A stretch of DNA of 37,999 nt, from contig CAMSZT010000031.1 in NCBI GenBank assembly GCA_947066815.1, positions 1 through 37,999 on the forward strand, given 5' to 3'. Position numbers and translations under genes: made by a program. Below the pieces are notes generated by a model. The model worked only from the letters and a program-made list of their open reading frames with translations, was not told where the DNA came from and did not search any database. Shown here piece by piece: positions 1 through 7,992 of the stretch. The stretch comes from an uncultured Lachnotalea sp. Its GTDB lineage: Bacteria > Bacillota > Clostridia > Lachnospirales > Lachnospiraceae. The stretch's first letter is position 1, and each line of letters starts with the position of its first letter.

Positions 1-262
1 TCTGCCAGATCGGCCAGGAATTCACCCGGGAGTTCCTGGAGAGGTATGACCAGATGTTGATGAGGGAACGTGATAAGGAGAAATACCGCCATAAAGGCAC
101 CCGCCAGACCACAGTAAAAACAGTATATGGGGAAGTGTCCTATGAACGGGTGGTCTATCAGGTAACAGAGGAAGATAGTTCAAGAAGGTTCGTCTACCTG
201 CTGGATGAGACGCTGGAGTTAGGGGATGTGGGACTGGTTTCAACCAATCTGGCACAAAGCAT
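1..262 (+). pseudogene. ISLre2-family transposase, internal fragment
   Basis: The reading frame is open from the left edge of the window, so the start lies outside. The peptide contains KYRHKGTRQTTVKTVYGEV and later FVYLLDETLELGDVGLVS, which match the N-terminal part of ISLre2 (UPF0236) transposases as I know that family. Around position 258-264 the similarity stops and the same frame runs into an IS3 OrfA-like sequence (TAEYGVSKASISKW), with a stop at 342-344. Only a small part of the usual roughly 450-500 residue transposase is present, so it is a dead fragment. The exact junction is an inference from family memory. Confidence 0.75.
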
Positions 263-487
263 CACTGCAGAGTATGGCGTGTCCAAAGCCAGCATCTCCA
301 AGTGGTGCGGCGAGTTCCGCAATGAATGCCAGACAAGCCCTTAAGCAAAAGAAGATTACGACTCCATGAAGGAGAATCTCCGATTAAAACGTGAGAATGA
401 AGAATTACGAAAGGAGATCGCATTCCTATGCCAGGGGCGGGCAGCGCCAAAAAAGCGGCGGCATTTTTTGCGAAGGAAATCGATTAG
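263..487 (+). pseudogene. IS3-family OrfA remnant (frameshifted, with stop)
   Basis: The helix-turn-helix segment (YGVSKASISKW) and the leucine-zipper segment (ENLRLKRENEELRKEIAFL) of an IS3 OrfA lie in one frame but are separated by a TAA at 342-344. The typical OrfA end, AKKAAAFFAKEID followed by a stop at 485-487, is read in a different frame, so there is also a frameshift near 430-445. OrfB follows in the minus-one frame, the normal IS3 arrangement. The N-terminus is replaced by the ISLre2 fragment. The copy cannot make a working OrfA. Confidence 0.7.
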
Positions 488-1200
488 AGGCTTATCGGTT
501 CATCGACCAACATCATGAAGAATTCGGCATTCACTGGCTGCTGCTGCGGCTGGGAATCTGCCCGAATGCCTATTATAACTACCGGAAACACCGGAAGGCG
601 GATTATTATACCCAAAAAGAGAAGGTCAAGGAGAAGATTAAAGAAATCTACCACAACCACAACGGAGTAGATGGGTACCGCAGTATGACTGCCTATCTGG
701 AGCGTGGGGGATGCAACTACAGCCAAACAACAATCCATAAATATATGAATATGGAACTGGGCCTGTATTCCATTGTCCGTCCAAAGAAACCAGGGACGAG
801 ACCCGGGAAGCCCCATAAAATATTTGACAATAAACTGAATCAGGATTTCCATGCGGACATGCCGAACCAGAAATGGTGCACGGATTTCACATATCTGTTC
901 CTTAAGAATGGGGATGTCCGTTACAACTGCGCCATCATAGACCTCCATGACCGGAGTGTGGTCGCCAGCATAACGGATCGGCATATAACCAGTGACCTGG
1001 CGATCCGCACCCCACAGAAGGCATTGGCTGACCAGCATCCGACAAAGGACAGCCTGATCCTGCACAGCGACCAGGGGAGCCAGTATACATCAAAGGCATT
1101 CATAGAGTTCTGCGAATCGGTCCATGTTGCCCAGAGTATGAGCAAGGCCGGATACTCATATGACAATGCGCCGATGGAAAGGTATTTCAATACCCTGAAG
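470..1200 (+). pseudogene. IS3-family transposase OrfB, C-terminally truncated
   Basis: This is the catalytic half of an IS3-group transposase: an HTH_21-like stretch (GVDGYRSMTAYL), then the rve integrase core. The DDE residues are visible as Asp in CTDFTY (codon at 883), Asp in LHSDQGSQYTS and Glu in DNAPMERYFNTLK. The frame is open from 391 to 1359. Directly after MERYFNTLK the expected tail (usually an NEL segment, then YNxxRPH) is missing and unrelated sequence follows in frame. The catalytic triad is intact, but the lost C-terminus and broken OrfA argue for an inactive copy. No terminal inverted repeats were recognised. Confidence 0.8.
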
Positions 1201-1359
1201 ATTTTTAGCGGGATGGCAGGCATGTATATCCTGAAAACAGAAAGCCGGGAAGAGGCGGAGGAACTTTGCAAAAGGGAGCCCCTGGTTGTTGGAGGTTATG
1301 CAAAATATAAGCTGGTTGGGCTGCAGGTCGCGAATAGGGAAAATAATTATCTGCTGTGA
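1201..1359 (+). pseudogene. YciI-like domain, C-terminal fragment fused to IS3 OrfB
   Basis: After the OrfB break the same frame encodes MAGMYILKTESREEAEEL and then KREPLVVGGYAKYKL, which resembles the C-terminal half of YCII-related proteins (an 'ESEEEAxxLxxxDPFVxxGLxxYEV' pattern). The N-terminal half is absent. I infer that a deletion or element-mediated rearrangement joined the transposase to a host gene end. The match is short and from memory, so the family call is tentative. Confidence 0.5.
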
Positions 1360-1508
1360 CTGGGGAGCAGTAGTATCAATGGGCTTCGATCAGGAATGGC
1401 TGATGCTTTTTCAGGTGGCTGAAAGTGCTGGCGGAGTTTAAAAAGAGAGAGGATCAGGATGGAGTATTTTGATATGAAGACGCGGGAGATGATGGAGGAG
1501 GAGATATT

Positions 1509-1922
1509 GTGCTTGAAAAGATACCATCTCGATCAATTATGACTGACTTACTTGGACAATCCTTGTATGACGTTTGGCAGGGGCTGTGTTCGGCTATTGA
1601 TGAAAAATACGATATGGAACAGTTATGGAATACTGGTGGTAAGAACTGGACTTACGAGTATAAGTATCGCAGAGGTGGAAAAACTCTCTGCAGTTTATAC
1701 GCAAAAAGCAATTGTGTTGGTTTCATGGTCATTTTTGGGAAAGAGGAAAGGGCAAAATTTGAAGCTATAAGGGATACCTTTTCTAGTGATGTTTGCAGGC
1801 AATATGATGAGGCAAAAATCTATCGTGACGGGAAATGGGTTATGTTTGAACCATCCAATATGGCTGATTTTGATGATTACATGAGATTGCTGGCTATCAA
1901 AAGAAAACCGAACCGGAAATAA
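1509..1922 (+). CDS. DUF3788 family protein
   Basis: The 137-residue protein fits the DUF3788 family, which is common in Firmicutes and Bacteroidetes and has no firm function. Recognisable parts are WTYEYKYRRGGKTLCSLY, then a hydrophobic strand (GFMVIFGKEE) and the C-terminal half ending in KWVMFEPSNMADFDDYMRLLAIKRK. I chose the GTG at 1509 because a strong GGAGGAGGAG lies just upstream; an internal ATG at 1539 has no such signal. The start overlaps a 27-codon ORF (1459-1542) that has its own weak ribosome binding site, so coupled translation is possible. It lies just behind the IS scrap heap and seems intact. Confidence 0.75.
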   Translation: MLEKIPSRSIMTDLLGQSLYDVWQGLCSAIDEKYDMEQLWNTGGKNWTYEYKYRRGGKTLCSLYAKSNCVGFMVIFGKEERAKFEAIRDTFSSDVCRQYDEAKIYRDGKWVMFEPSNMADFDDYMRLLAIKRKPNRK

Positions 1923-2132
1923 CAGGTCCGGTTTGGCTGTGGATAGGCCAAATAAAAACACAACGCGATTTCCGGCTCTGCGGGATATCCGGCGGACGGC
2001 ATATATCAGGAACGGCAGACAAAGGGGAGTGCTGATGTTAATAAAACGGGCAAAACTGTATGGTTTTGTTGGTGGCGTCCGGGCAGTGAGAATATTATAA
2101 TCGGGGCATATCATATTTCAGGAGGCAATGCC

Positions 2133-2594
2133 ATGGGTTTAGGGAATCATTTATTTCATGCACGGAAGAAAAAAGGGATGTCACAGGAAGAAGTTGCTGA
2201 AAAGCTGGGTATAAGCAGGCAGACCGTTTCAAAATGGGAGACGGATGAAACGCTCCCCGATATCTGCCAGTCAAAGAGGCTGGCGGTCTTATATGGACTG
2301 TCACTGGACGAGCTGGTGGAGTTTGATATTGACATCAAAGAGGTACAGGAAGTGATCGAACGGACCAGTGAGGAAGTATCGGATAAGATTGATTGGACGA
2401 AGGCATGGAGCAGAAAATATCCGGTCCTGTCCCGGTATCAGGAGGAAGTGGATACGGCCTGTTATGCGATGGAGCTGGATAAGCTGCTAAGGGATCTGGA
2501 AAAGAAATATGGGTACAATGAACTGGATTCTATGCTTGTCCTGAAGGATATCCTGGCATCTGTCTGGAAGGGCAGGAAGAAAAACAGCAGATAG
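2133..2594 (+). CDS. XRE-family helix-turn-helix transcriptional regulator
   Basis: Residues about 5-60 form a Cro/C1-type helix-turn-helix: LFHARKKKGMSQEEVAEKL, then GISRQTVSKWETDETLPD as turn and recognition helix, with the typical SLDELV end. The remaining 90 residues are charged and helical without a domain I recognise, perhaps for dimerisation. The ribosome binding site AGGAGG ends eight bases before the ATG. Proteins of this sort in Firmicutes usually control nearby stress, antibiotic or mobile-element genes. No clear target is next to it, as both neighbours are separated by 200-400 bases. Confidence 0.85.
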   Translation: MGLGNHLFHARKKKGMSQEEVAEKLGISRQTVSKWETDETLPDICQSKRLAVLYGLSLDELVEFDIDIKEVQEVIERTSEEVSDKIDWTKAWSRKYPVLSRYQEEVDTACYAMELDKLLRDLEKKYGYNELDSMLVLKDILASVWKGRKKNSR

Positions 2595-3007
2595 CCTGCG
2601 GGAAATGTCTGGGCTTTTCCGGATTTATTTGTAAGGCTTGTGATGTGGAGATGGAGAATTTGACGTTTTCTGGTTCGGCGGCCGCTTTGGGGCAGAATGA
2701 TTTTGCCGGTATGGAAATAGAGCCTTGTCTTTGGTATGCTAATGATATATGGGAGCATACACCCCCATGTTACATTATGTTAGAGTATTGTGATGGGGCT
2801 CTCTTTATGAAGGGAGAGTGACTGTGAGCGAAAAGAGGTGAGAGGATAAAAATCGTATTTACACGGATCTTTACACAGTTTGAAAGGAAAAACAGACCGA
2901 ATTAAGCCTAAATATGCCGGGAAACGGGAATCCTGCGGTAAATGTGTAAAGCTCTGAAAACTGCATAAAACCGGGAAAAACCGAGATAAGTAAGGAGTTA
3001 GAGATAT
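2595..3007. other. 413-base intergenic stretch with repeated TTTACAC
   Basis: I see no convincing gene. The heptamer TTTACAC occurs at 2858-2864 and 2870-2876 and in inverted form (GTGTAAA) at 2944-2950. CTTTACACA at 2869-2877 and TGTGTAAAG at 2943-2951 could pair as a 9-bp stem or act as a split operator upstream of the phosphatase gene. No good -35/-10 pair was found, so the promoter of the phosphatase is not assigned. Confidence 0.4.
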
Positions 3008-3478
3008 ATGATCAAGATACTTTTCGTGTGCCATGGCAACATCTGCCGTTCCCCGATGGCCCAGTACGTGTTACAGTACATGGTAGGTAAGCGGGGCCTT
3101 TCGGACCTGTTCGAGATCGACTCGGCGGCGACCAGCTACGAGGAGATCGGGAACGGGATCCATCACGGGACCAGAAGCAAGCTGCGTTCCCTGGGAATTC
3201 CCGTGGGAAACCACAGGGCCAGGAGGATGGAGAAGGGAGACTATGAGAGATACGACTATCTGATCGGGATGGAAAAATATAATCTCTCCAACATGTTCCG
3301 GATCCTGGGGATGCGGCCGGAGGAGGACGAGGAACACAAGGTTTGGAGGCTGCTGGATTTCGGGCGGCGGCCCAGGGACATTGCGGACCCATGGTACACG
3401 GGGAATTTTGACGTGACTTATGAGGATATTGTGGAGGGCTGTGAAGCGTTTCTGGGATATGTTTTTCCGGCCGGTTGA
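3008..3478 (+). CDS. Low molecular weight protein-tyrosine phosphatase
   Basis: The P-loop sits at the N-terminus as in all LMW-PTPs: VCHGNICRSPMAQ, with nucleophile Cys8 and Arg14 of the CX5R motif and Ser15 behind it. The general-acid loop is DPWY at residues 127-130. The length of 156 residues is usual for the family. It is a cytosolic enzyme that removes phosphate from tyrosine (or arginine) residues; relatives such as Wzb and YfkJ act on tyrosine kinases for capsule or on stress proteins. The neighbouring membrane glycosyltransferase (4025) might suggest a polysaccharide link, but 550 bases separate them, so this is weak. Confidence 0.92.
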   Translation: MIKILFVCHGNICRSPMAQYVLQYMVGKRGLSDLFEIDSAATSYEEIGNGIHHGTRSKLRSLGIPVGNHRARRMEKGDYERYDYLIGMEKYNLSNMFRILGMRPEEDEEHKVWRLLDFGRRPRDIADPWYTGNFDVTYEDIVEGCEAFLGYVFPAG

Positions 3479-3580
3479 ATAAAGCCGGAGTTTCAGCCAT
3501 AATGTTTCCTGCCGGCATCCGGAGGAAAATCTTAAGAGGAAGGGATATCAGGAGACAGGTAAAAATACCTTGGAAAAAAG

Positions 3581-3619
3581 GATTCCATGCATGGTTTGGA
3601 GGAAACTGTGCATGGAATC
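3581..3619. terminator. Hairpin behind the phosphatase gene, possible terminator
   Basis: GATTCCATGCA (3581-3591) pairs perfectly with TGCATGGAATC (3609-3619), and GGTTT/AAACT can extend the stem inward. On the plus strand only a short T stretch follows; on the minus strand the hairpin is followed by six T. It lies 100 bases behind the phosphatase stop. Confidence 0.45.
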
Positions 3620-3724
3620 TTTACGATTTGGGAAAAAATTATTAAGAAAGGGTGGAGTGAGGAAAGGAAATTTTAAACCTTTGGACACATAATGGACATA
3701 ACTTTTTTCGTATACTGGCAGGTA

Positions 3725-3784
3725 GGTAATTGCGAAACGTGAAAATGAGGGAATATCCAACAATTTTTGAGTTTCACAATTACC
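3725..3784. repeat. Inverted repeat GGTAATTGCGAAAC / GTTTCACAATTACC
   Basis: Two 14-base arms (3725-3738 and 3771-3784) are inverted copies with one mismatch (C/T), separated by 32 bases. The same word, GTAATTGCGAAAC, recurs at 37820. A TATACT box lies at 3712-3717, so the repeat could sit at the start of a transcript. It may be an operator, an RNA hairpin, or the pair of ends of a very small element. Confidence 0.6.
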
Positions 3785-4024
3785 TGATACTGGAAGGAGC
3801 CAGAAGGGGAAAGGGCGAGGATGAGGAAGCCGCAACGGAAGATCCGGAGCCGGGGGAGCGGAACCAGGGACCGAGACCGAAGGCCGGCACAGAGGAGCCG
3901 GAACAAAAGAGGCCGGACAAAAAGACCGGATAGAGGGGGCCGGGACATAGGATCCGGGACAAGGCATCCGGAGCAACGGAGTAAAAAACGGAGGATGGAA
4001 TGACAGGAAAGGAATGGACAGCTT
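3785..4024. other. T-poor, purine-rich stretch before the glycosyltransferase
   Basis: About 230 bases upstream of the glycosyltransferase consist almost entirely of A, G and C, with repeated CCGGA-type words. Because stop codons need T, several plus frames are open here (for example 3730-3933 and 3821-4003), giving Arg/Lys/Glu/Pro-rich low-complexity peptides. I read these as consequences of composition rather than genes. It may be a long unstructured leader of the 4025 gene. Confidence 0.45.
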
Positions 4025-5281
4025 ATGACAGGATGGATTCGAGGCTTTAATTTTGCGGTGCTGGTGCTTCTTGGCCTCTCTTACTTTTACCAGGTCGTCT
4101 ATGTGTTTATCCGGTGGTTTATCCGGACAAAGGACTTCGGGGCGGCGAGAGCCCGCCGTTATGCGGTGGTGATCTCCGCACGGAATGAAAGTGCGGTGAT
4201 CGGGGAGCTTCTGGAGAGCATCCGAAAGCAGGATTACCCGCAGGAGCTTCTGGATGTCTACGTGGTGGCGGACAACTGCACGGACAATACGGCGCAGGTG
4301 GCCAGGAACCACAGGGCCGTCGTATTTGAGCGGTCCGACCGGGTGCAGGTGGGAAAGGGCTACGCCCTCAATTATTTATTTGCCCAGATCGAGACCATGA
4401 CCGGGATCGAGGCCTATGACGGGTATCTGGTCCTGGATGCGGACAACGTACTGGATGAGGATTATATGAAAGAGATGAACAAAGTGTTTGCGGAGGGATA
4501 CCCGGTGGTGACCAGCTATCGGAATTCCAAGAATTACGGCTCCAACTGGATCTCCGCCGGTTATGCCCTCTGGTTTCTCAGGGAGTCGAAATACCTGAAC
4601 GGGGCGAGGATGCAGTGCGGAACCAGCTGTGCGATTTCCGGTACGGGCTTTCTCATGTCCGATAAGGTTGTGAGGGCCAACAATGGCTGGAAGCATCATC
4701 TTCTCACCGAAGACATCGAGTTTTCCGTGGACAATGTGATACGGGGAATGGTGATCGGCTATTGCGAAAAGGCGGTGCTTTATGATGAACAGCCGGTGAA
4801 TTTCCGGGAGTCCTGGTATCAGAGACTGCGCTGGACCAAGGGCTTTTATCAGGTGTTTGGAAAATACGGAGGGGAACTGGTCCGCAGTGCCGTGAGAGAA
4901 CACAGCTTTTCCGGTTATGACATGCTGATGACCGTGGCTCCGGCTACCCTGCTGACCCTTTTGACGCTTTTGGGGAACGGAATGTTTGCCCTGGCGGGCG
5001 TGCTTGCCGGAAGGCCGGCCTGGACGGGAATGACTCTGGCGGCCATGGGTGGGAATCTTCTGGGGATCTACCTGTCCCTGTTTTTCTTCGGGCTGGTCAC
5101 GACCGTCAGCGAATGGAGGCAGATCCACTGTGGGGCAGGGAAGAAACTGTTCTATATGTTCACATTTCCGGTCTTTATCTTCACGTACATCCCGATCGCG
5201 GTGGCGGCCCTGTTTCAAAAAGTCACCTGGATCCCGATCCGCCATAATATCGTAAAGAGCGTGAGCCAGATCCGGGGATGA
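4025..5281 (+). CDS. Membrane family 2 glycosyltransferase
   Basis: The 418-residue protein has an N-terminal membrane segment (about 8-30), a cytosolic GT-A domain and three C-terminal membrane segments (about 303-328, 340-362, 376-398). The GT2 motifs are in order: VVADNCTDNT (about 80-89), LDADN (137-141, metal and nucleotide-sugar binding), TED (228-230, catalytic base) and QRLRW (266-270). This Q-x-x-RW layout is that of processive synthases such as NodC, IcaA and hyaluronan synthase, so it probably builds an extracellular polysaccharide or glycolipid. The substrate cannot be read from the sequence. The ATG at 4025 is preceded by AGGAAAGGA. It stands alone, followed by a new promoter at 5294. 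Confidence 0.88.
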   Translation: MTGWIRGFNFAVLVLLGLSYFYQVVYVFIRWFIRTKDFGAARARRYAVVISARNESAVIGELLESIRKQDYPQELLDVYVVADNCTDNTAQVARNHRAVVFERSDRVQVGKGYALNYLFAQIETMTGIEAYDGYLVLDADNVLDEDYMKEMNKVFAEGYPVVTSYRNSKNYGSNWISAGYALWFLRESKYLNGARMQCGTSCAISGTGFLMSDKVVRANNGWKHHLLTEDIEFSVDNVIRGMVIGYCEKAVLYDEQPVNFRESWYQRLRWTKGFYQVFGKYGGELVRSAVREHSFSGYDMLMTVAPATLLTLLTLLGNGMFALAGVLAGRPAWTGMTLAAMGGNLLGIYLSLFFFGLVTTVSEWRQIHCGAGKKLFYMFTFPVFIFTYIPIAVAALFQKVTWIPIRHNIVKSVSQIRG

Positions 5282-5292
5282 TGATAAAATAT

Positions 5293-5322
5293 ATTGACAT
5301 ATGCCAATAATTGGAGTAGACT
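5293..5322 (+). promoter_or_regulatory. Promoter with palindrome over the -35, for the DUF134-NifX gene
   Basis: TTGACA (5294-5299) and TAGACT (5317-5322) are 17 bases apart. The -35 is embedded in a near-palindrome, ATTGACATATGCCAAT (5293-5308), that has ATTG and CAAT ends around a CATATG centre and one mismatched pair. A dimeric repressor binding here would block the promoter; the HTH protein encoded just downstream is an obvious candidate (inference). Confidence 0.65.
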
Positions 5323-5374
5323 ATCTATAAGCGCGGATTGTCGCGCGGATCGATCACGAAAAGAAAGGAATCCT

Positions 5375-6178
5375 ATGCCAAGACCAAGCAAATGCAAGTG
5401 TGTCGGCCGGATGCCAAGGTTTCGGCGGTTTCAGCCTGCCGGACAGGAGACGTTGCCCAACAGGATCATTTTGAATGTGGAAGAATATGAGGTCCTGAGG
5501 CTTCTGGACTATGAAGGTCTTACCCAGGAAGAATGTGCGGCGCGGATGGACGTAGGCAGAGCCACAGTGCAGGCCCTCTATGCGGAGGCCAGGAAAAAGA
5601 TGGCGCGCTTCCTGGTAGAGGGAGCCTGTCTTCAGATCGAAGGGGGCAGTTACCGTCTGGCGGAAACGGAAGGGGCAAGGACGAAAGGAGAACAGTCTAT
5701 GAAGATTGCGGTGACTTATGAAAACGGACAAATTTTCGGACATTTCGGGCATACGGAGCAGTTCAAGCTCTATGAGACAGAGGACGGGAAGATCCTGTCC
5801 TCGGAGATCGTGGACACCAACGGGACGGGGCATGGCGCCCTGGCCGGATTTTTGAAGGAGCAGGGGGTGGGGACCCTGATCTGCGGCAACATCGGGGGCG
5901 GCGCGAGGAATGCGCTGGCCGAAGCGGGGATCCGTCTGTTCCCCGGAGCGGCGGGGGATGCGGACGCCCAGGTGGAATCCTTCCTGGCAGGCTCCCTGTC
6001 CTACGATCCGGATGCCATGTGCAGCCACCATGGAGCGGACCATATCTGCGGAGATCATGACCACCACGGGGAGGGCCGCGGCGGCTGCGGCGGACACGGC
6101 CATCATGGGGAGGGCCATGGGGGCTGCGGCGGACACGCGCACCACGGAGAAGGCCATGAGGGCTGCGGGTGCCATTGA
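5375..6178 (+). CDS. DUF134 (UPF0251) regulator fused to a NifX/NifB-type domain, His-rich tail
   Basis: Three parts are visible in 267 residues. Residues 1-100 are a DUF134/UPF0251 domain (MPRPSKCKCVGRMP, then a sigma-70-region-4-like helix-turn-helix, LTQEECAARMDVGRATVQ). Residues 109-208 are a dinitrogenase Fe-Mo cofactor domain (PF02579 type; IAVTYENGQIFGHFGHTEQF). Residues 215-267 are a tail of His, Gly and Cys with three HHGEG/GGCGG-like repeats, likely to bind metal. I chose ATG 5375 because of the AAAGGAA before it and the usual MPRP start. An internal ATG at 5699 with AAAGGAG could make the NifX part alone. Such proteins are thought to sense or carry metal or Fe-S; no nif genes are near. 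Confidence 0.85.
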   Translation: MPRPSKCKCVGRMPRFRRFQPAGQETLPNRIILNVEEYEVLRLLDYEGLTQEECAARMDVGRATVQALYAEARKKMARFLVEGACLQIEGGSYRLAETEGARTKGEQSMKIAVTYENGQIFGHFGHTEQFKLYETEDGKILSSEIVDTNGTGHGALAGFLKEQGVGTLICGNIGGGARNALAEAGIRLFPGAAGDADAQVESFLAGSLSYDPDAMCSHHGADHICGDHDHHGEGRGGCGGHGHHGEGHGGCGGHAHHGEGHEGCGCH

Positions 6179-6202
6179 GAAGACTTGAGAGAGACAGGAA
6201 AA

Positions 6203-6233
6203 CAAGGCCTGCCGCATTCTGCGGCAGGCCTTG
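6203..6233. terminator. Bidirectional terminator between convergent genes
   Basis: A perfect 14-bp stem, CAAGGCCTGCCGCA (6203-6216) with TGCGGCAGGCCTTG (6220-6233), has a three-base loop. It lies between the ends of the plus-strand NifX fusion and the minus-strand dhaL gene and would serve both. Confidence 0.75.
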
Positions 6234-6263
6234 CTGCACTCAATGATATGGATCGAACGGTTT

Positions 6264-6902
6264 TTATTTCAGCAGCGCCTGCATGGAATCCGCGATGGAG
6301 GTCAGCATCAGGTAGCAGCTGGTGGCGCCTGCGTCCAGCACGCCGCGGCTTCTCTCGCCCAGGCGGCTTGCGCGGCCGATCTTTGCCACCATGTTCTCCG
6401 TGGCCTGCCAGCCTTCCTTGGCGGCCGCCTTCATATCCTCCAGGGCGGCGGCGAAATCCCTGCCGTCCTCGAGAGCCTTGCAGAAGGCGTCCCTGGCGGG
6501 GACCATGGCGTCCAGGAGGCATTTGTCGCCGGGCTTGGCTCCGCCGATGTCCATGACGCCGTCCACGGCGTTGCAGATCATCTCTTTAAACACATTCTCG
6601 TCGATGTCCTCGGCATCTTCACTGGCCATGGCCATCTCATCGAAAAATACGCCGTAGAGAGGTCCCATGGAGCCGCCGATGTCTTCCATGAGGGTGGCGC
6701 TGAGGACGCTTAAGCCCTCGGACATGTTATACTCTTTGCCGGCCAGCTTCTCGCCGGTCATGGTAAAGCCCTTGTTCATATTGATGCCGTGATCGCCGTC
6801 GCCGATCTTTCCGTCCACCTCGCTCAGGAAATCCTTGTTGGTCTGGATGGTCCTTATCAGGCCTTCAACGACGGAAGCGGCCGCACTGTTCTTAAATGAC
6901 AT
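6264..6902 (-). CDS. dhaL: DhaL-type ATP/ADP-binding subunit of a ketose kinase
   Basis: The 212-residue protein is a DhaL domain: GDGDHG at 34-39 holds the Mg-ADP ligands, and SRLGERS followed by LDAGATS carries the lid and nucleotide loop. DhaL supplies the phosphoryl donor to DhaK. It begins about 60 bases behind dhaK and ends the operon, with GAAAAGGAGA as ribosome binding site. No DhaM (PTS phosphoryl donor) gene is nearby. Either DhaL exchanges with a DhaM encoded elsewhere, or the pair uses ATP directly, as erythrulose kinases do. The sugar neighbours (RpiB-like, 3-epimerase, cupin isomerase) suggest the substrate is a tetrulose or pentulose, not only dihydroxyacetone. Confidence 0.9.
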   Translation of the reverse strand: MSFKNSAAASVVEGLIRTIQTNKDFLSEVDGKIGDGDHGINMNKGFTMTGEKLAGKEYNMSEGLSVLSATLMEDIGGSMGPLYGVFFDEMAMASEDAEDIDENVFKEMICNAVDGVMDIGGAKPGDKCLLDAMVPARDAFCKALEDGRDFAAALEDMKAAAKEGWQATENMVAKIGRASRLGERSRGVLDAGATSCYLMLTSIADSMQALLK

Positions 6903-6962
6903 AAGTGTTCTCCTTTTCGTTTCCTTTCCCGTAAAGCATTTTTTCTTAAAGGTGTTTTTCCT

Positions 6963-7961
6963 TTAAAGCTGTTTGAGTCCTACGGAGTCGGCGGGCATGT
7001 CGATGCACTCCTTAAGCTCGTCGTCCAGTTTCATGACAGTCAGGGTGACGCCCATCATCTCCAGGGAGGTGAAGTAATTGCCCACGTAAGCCTTGTAGAC
7101 CTTGATGCCTTTTTCCGCCAGCAGCTCTTCTACCTTATTGTATACGATGTACTGCTCCATGACGGGGGTGGCGCCCAGGCCGGATAAAAGGACCACGACC
7201 TCGTCGCCGGAAGCGAAGGGCAGATCGGGAAGGATGATGTCCACCATCTCCGCAGCCATCTCATCTGCCATTTTCAGAGGCTCCACCTTGATGCCGGGCT
7301 CGCCGTGATGGCCGATGCCGACCTCCATGGTGCCGTCCTCGATGGTGAAATTGGGATGTCCCACGGCGGGAATGGTGCAGGGGGCCGTGCCGATCCCTAC
7401 GGAACGGGTGTTGTCAATGGCCTTCTGTGCGGCTGCGATGACGCCGTCCAGATCTGCGCCCATGGCGGCCTTTGCGCCGCCGACCTTCCACATCAGGACC
7501 TCGCCGGCCACACCCCGCCGTTTCTCAAGCTCCGTCTTCGGCGCGGATGCGCAGTCGTCGTTGGCGACGACGGTCTTCACAGTGATGCCTTCCTTCTTGG
7601 CGCTGCGGATGGCCATCTTGACGTTCATGTTGTCGCCGGCGTAATTTCCGTACAGGCAGGCGACGCCTTTGCCGGAATCGGCGGCCTTCATGGCGTCCAG
7701 GAATGCCTTTGCGGTGGGGGAGGAGAAGATCTCCCCGGCGGCCACGGCGTCGCAGAGATTTTTGCCGATGTATCCGATGAATGCGGGCTTGTGGCCGGAG
7801 CCGCCGCCGGTCACGATGCCGACCTTGCCCTCCACAGGCGCGTTCACATACTTCAGGACTCTGGGGTTGTCCGTGGCGGCAACCAGATCTTTGTTGGCCT
7901 TCACAAATCCCTTTAACATATCCTCAACCACGAAATTGGGATCGTTCACGATTCTGTTCAT
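6963..7961 (-). CDS. dhaK: DhaK-type ketose-binding kinase subunit
   Basis: The 332 residues match DhaK subunits in length and layout. GGGSGHKPAF (52-61) and GNYAGD (105-110) line the substrate pocket. In GIGHHGEPG the second His (about 219) corresponds to the histidine that holds dihydroxyacetone covalently as a hemiaminal. The ribosome binding site AAAGGAG precedes ATG 7961. It follows rpiB by 31 bases and precedes dhaL. Family knowledge: DhaK/DhaL pairs phosphorylate dihydroxyacetone, and homologues in tetritol pathways phosphorylate L- or D-erythrulose. Given the context, a ketose kinase for a 3- to 5-carbon sugar is the safer description. Confidence 0.93.
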   Translation of the reverse strand: MNRIVNDPNFVVEDMLKGFVKANKDLVAATDNPRVLKYVNAPVEGKVGIVTGGGSGHKPAFIGYIGKNLCDAVAAGEIFSSPTAKAFLDAMKAADSGKGVACLYGNYAGDNMNVKMAIRSAKKEGITVKTVVANDDCASAPKTELEKRRGVAGEVLMWKVGGAKAAMGADLDGVIAAAQKAIDNTRSVGIGTAPCTIPAVGHPNFTIEDGTMEVGIGHHGEPGIKVEPLKMADEMAAEMVDIILPDLPFASGDEVVVLLSGLGATPVMEQYIVYNKVEELLAEKGIKVYKAYVGNYFTSLEMMGVTLTVMKLDDELKECIDMPADSVGLKQL

Positions 7962-7992
7962 AGATCAAACTCCTTTTTGATAAGTGATAAGT

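Noticed and set aside
3730-4003. Two overlapping plus-strand ORFs rich in Arg, Glu and Pro
   Set aside because: They lie in the T-poor stretch where stop codons are rare in every frame. The peptides are low-complexity.
4376-5245. Open frame of 289 codons on the minus strand
   Set aside because: It is antisense to the glycosyltransferase and has no plausible start signal or domain.
6010-6175. Tandem DNA repeats in the His-rich tail taken as a CRISPR-like array
   Set aside because: The repeats are in frame, short and imperfect and encode HHGEG/GGCGG blocks. There are no spacers and no cas genes.
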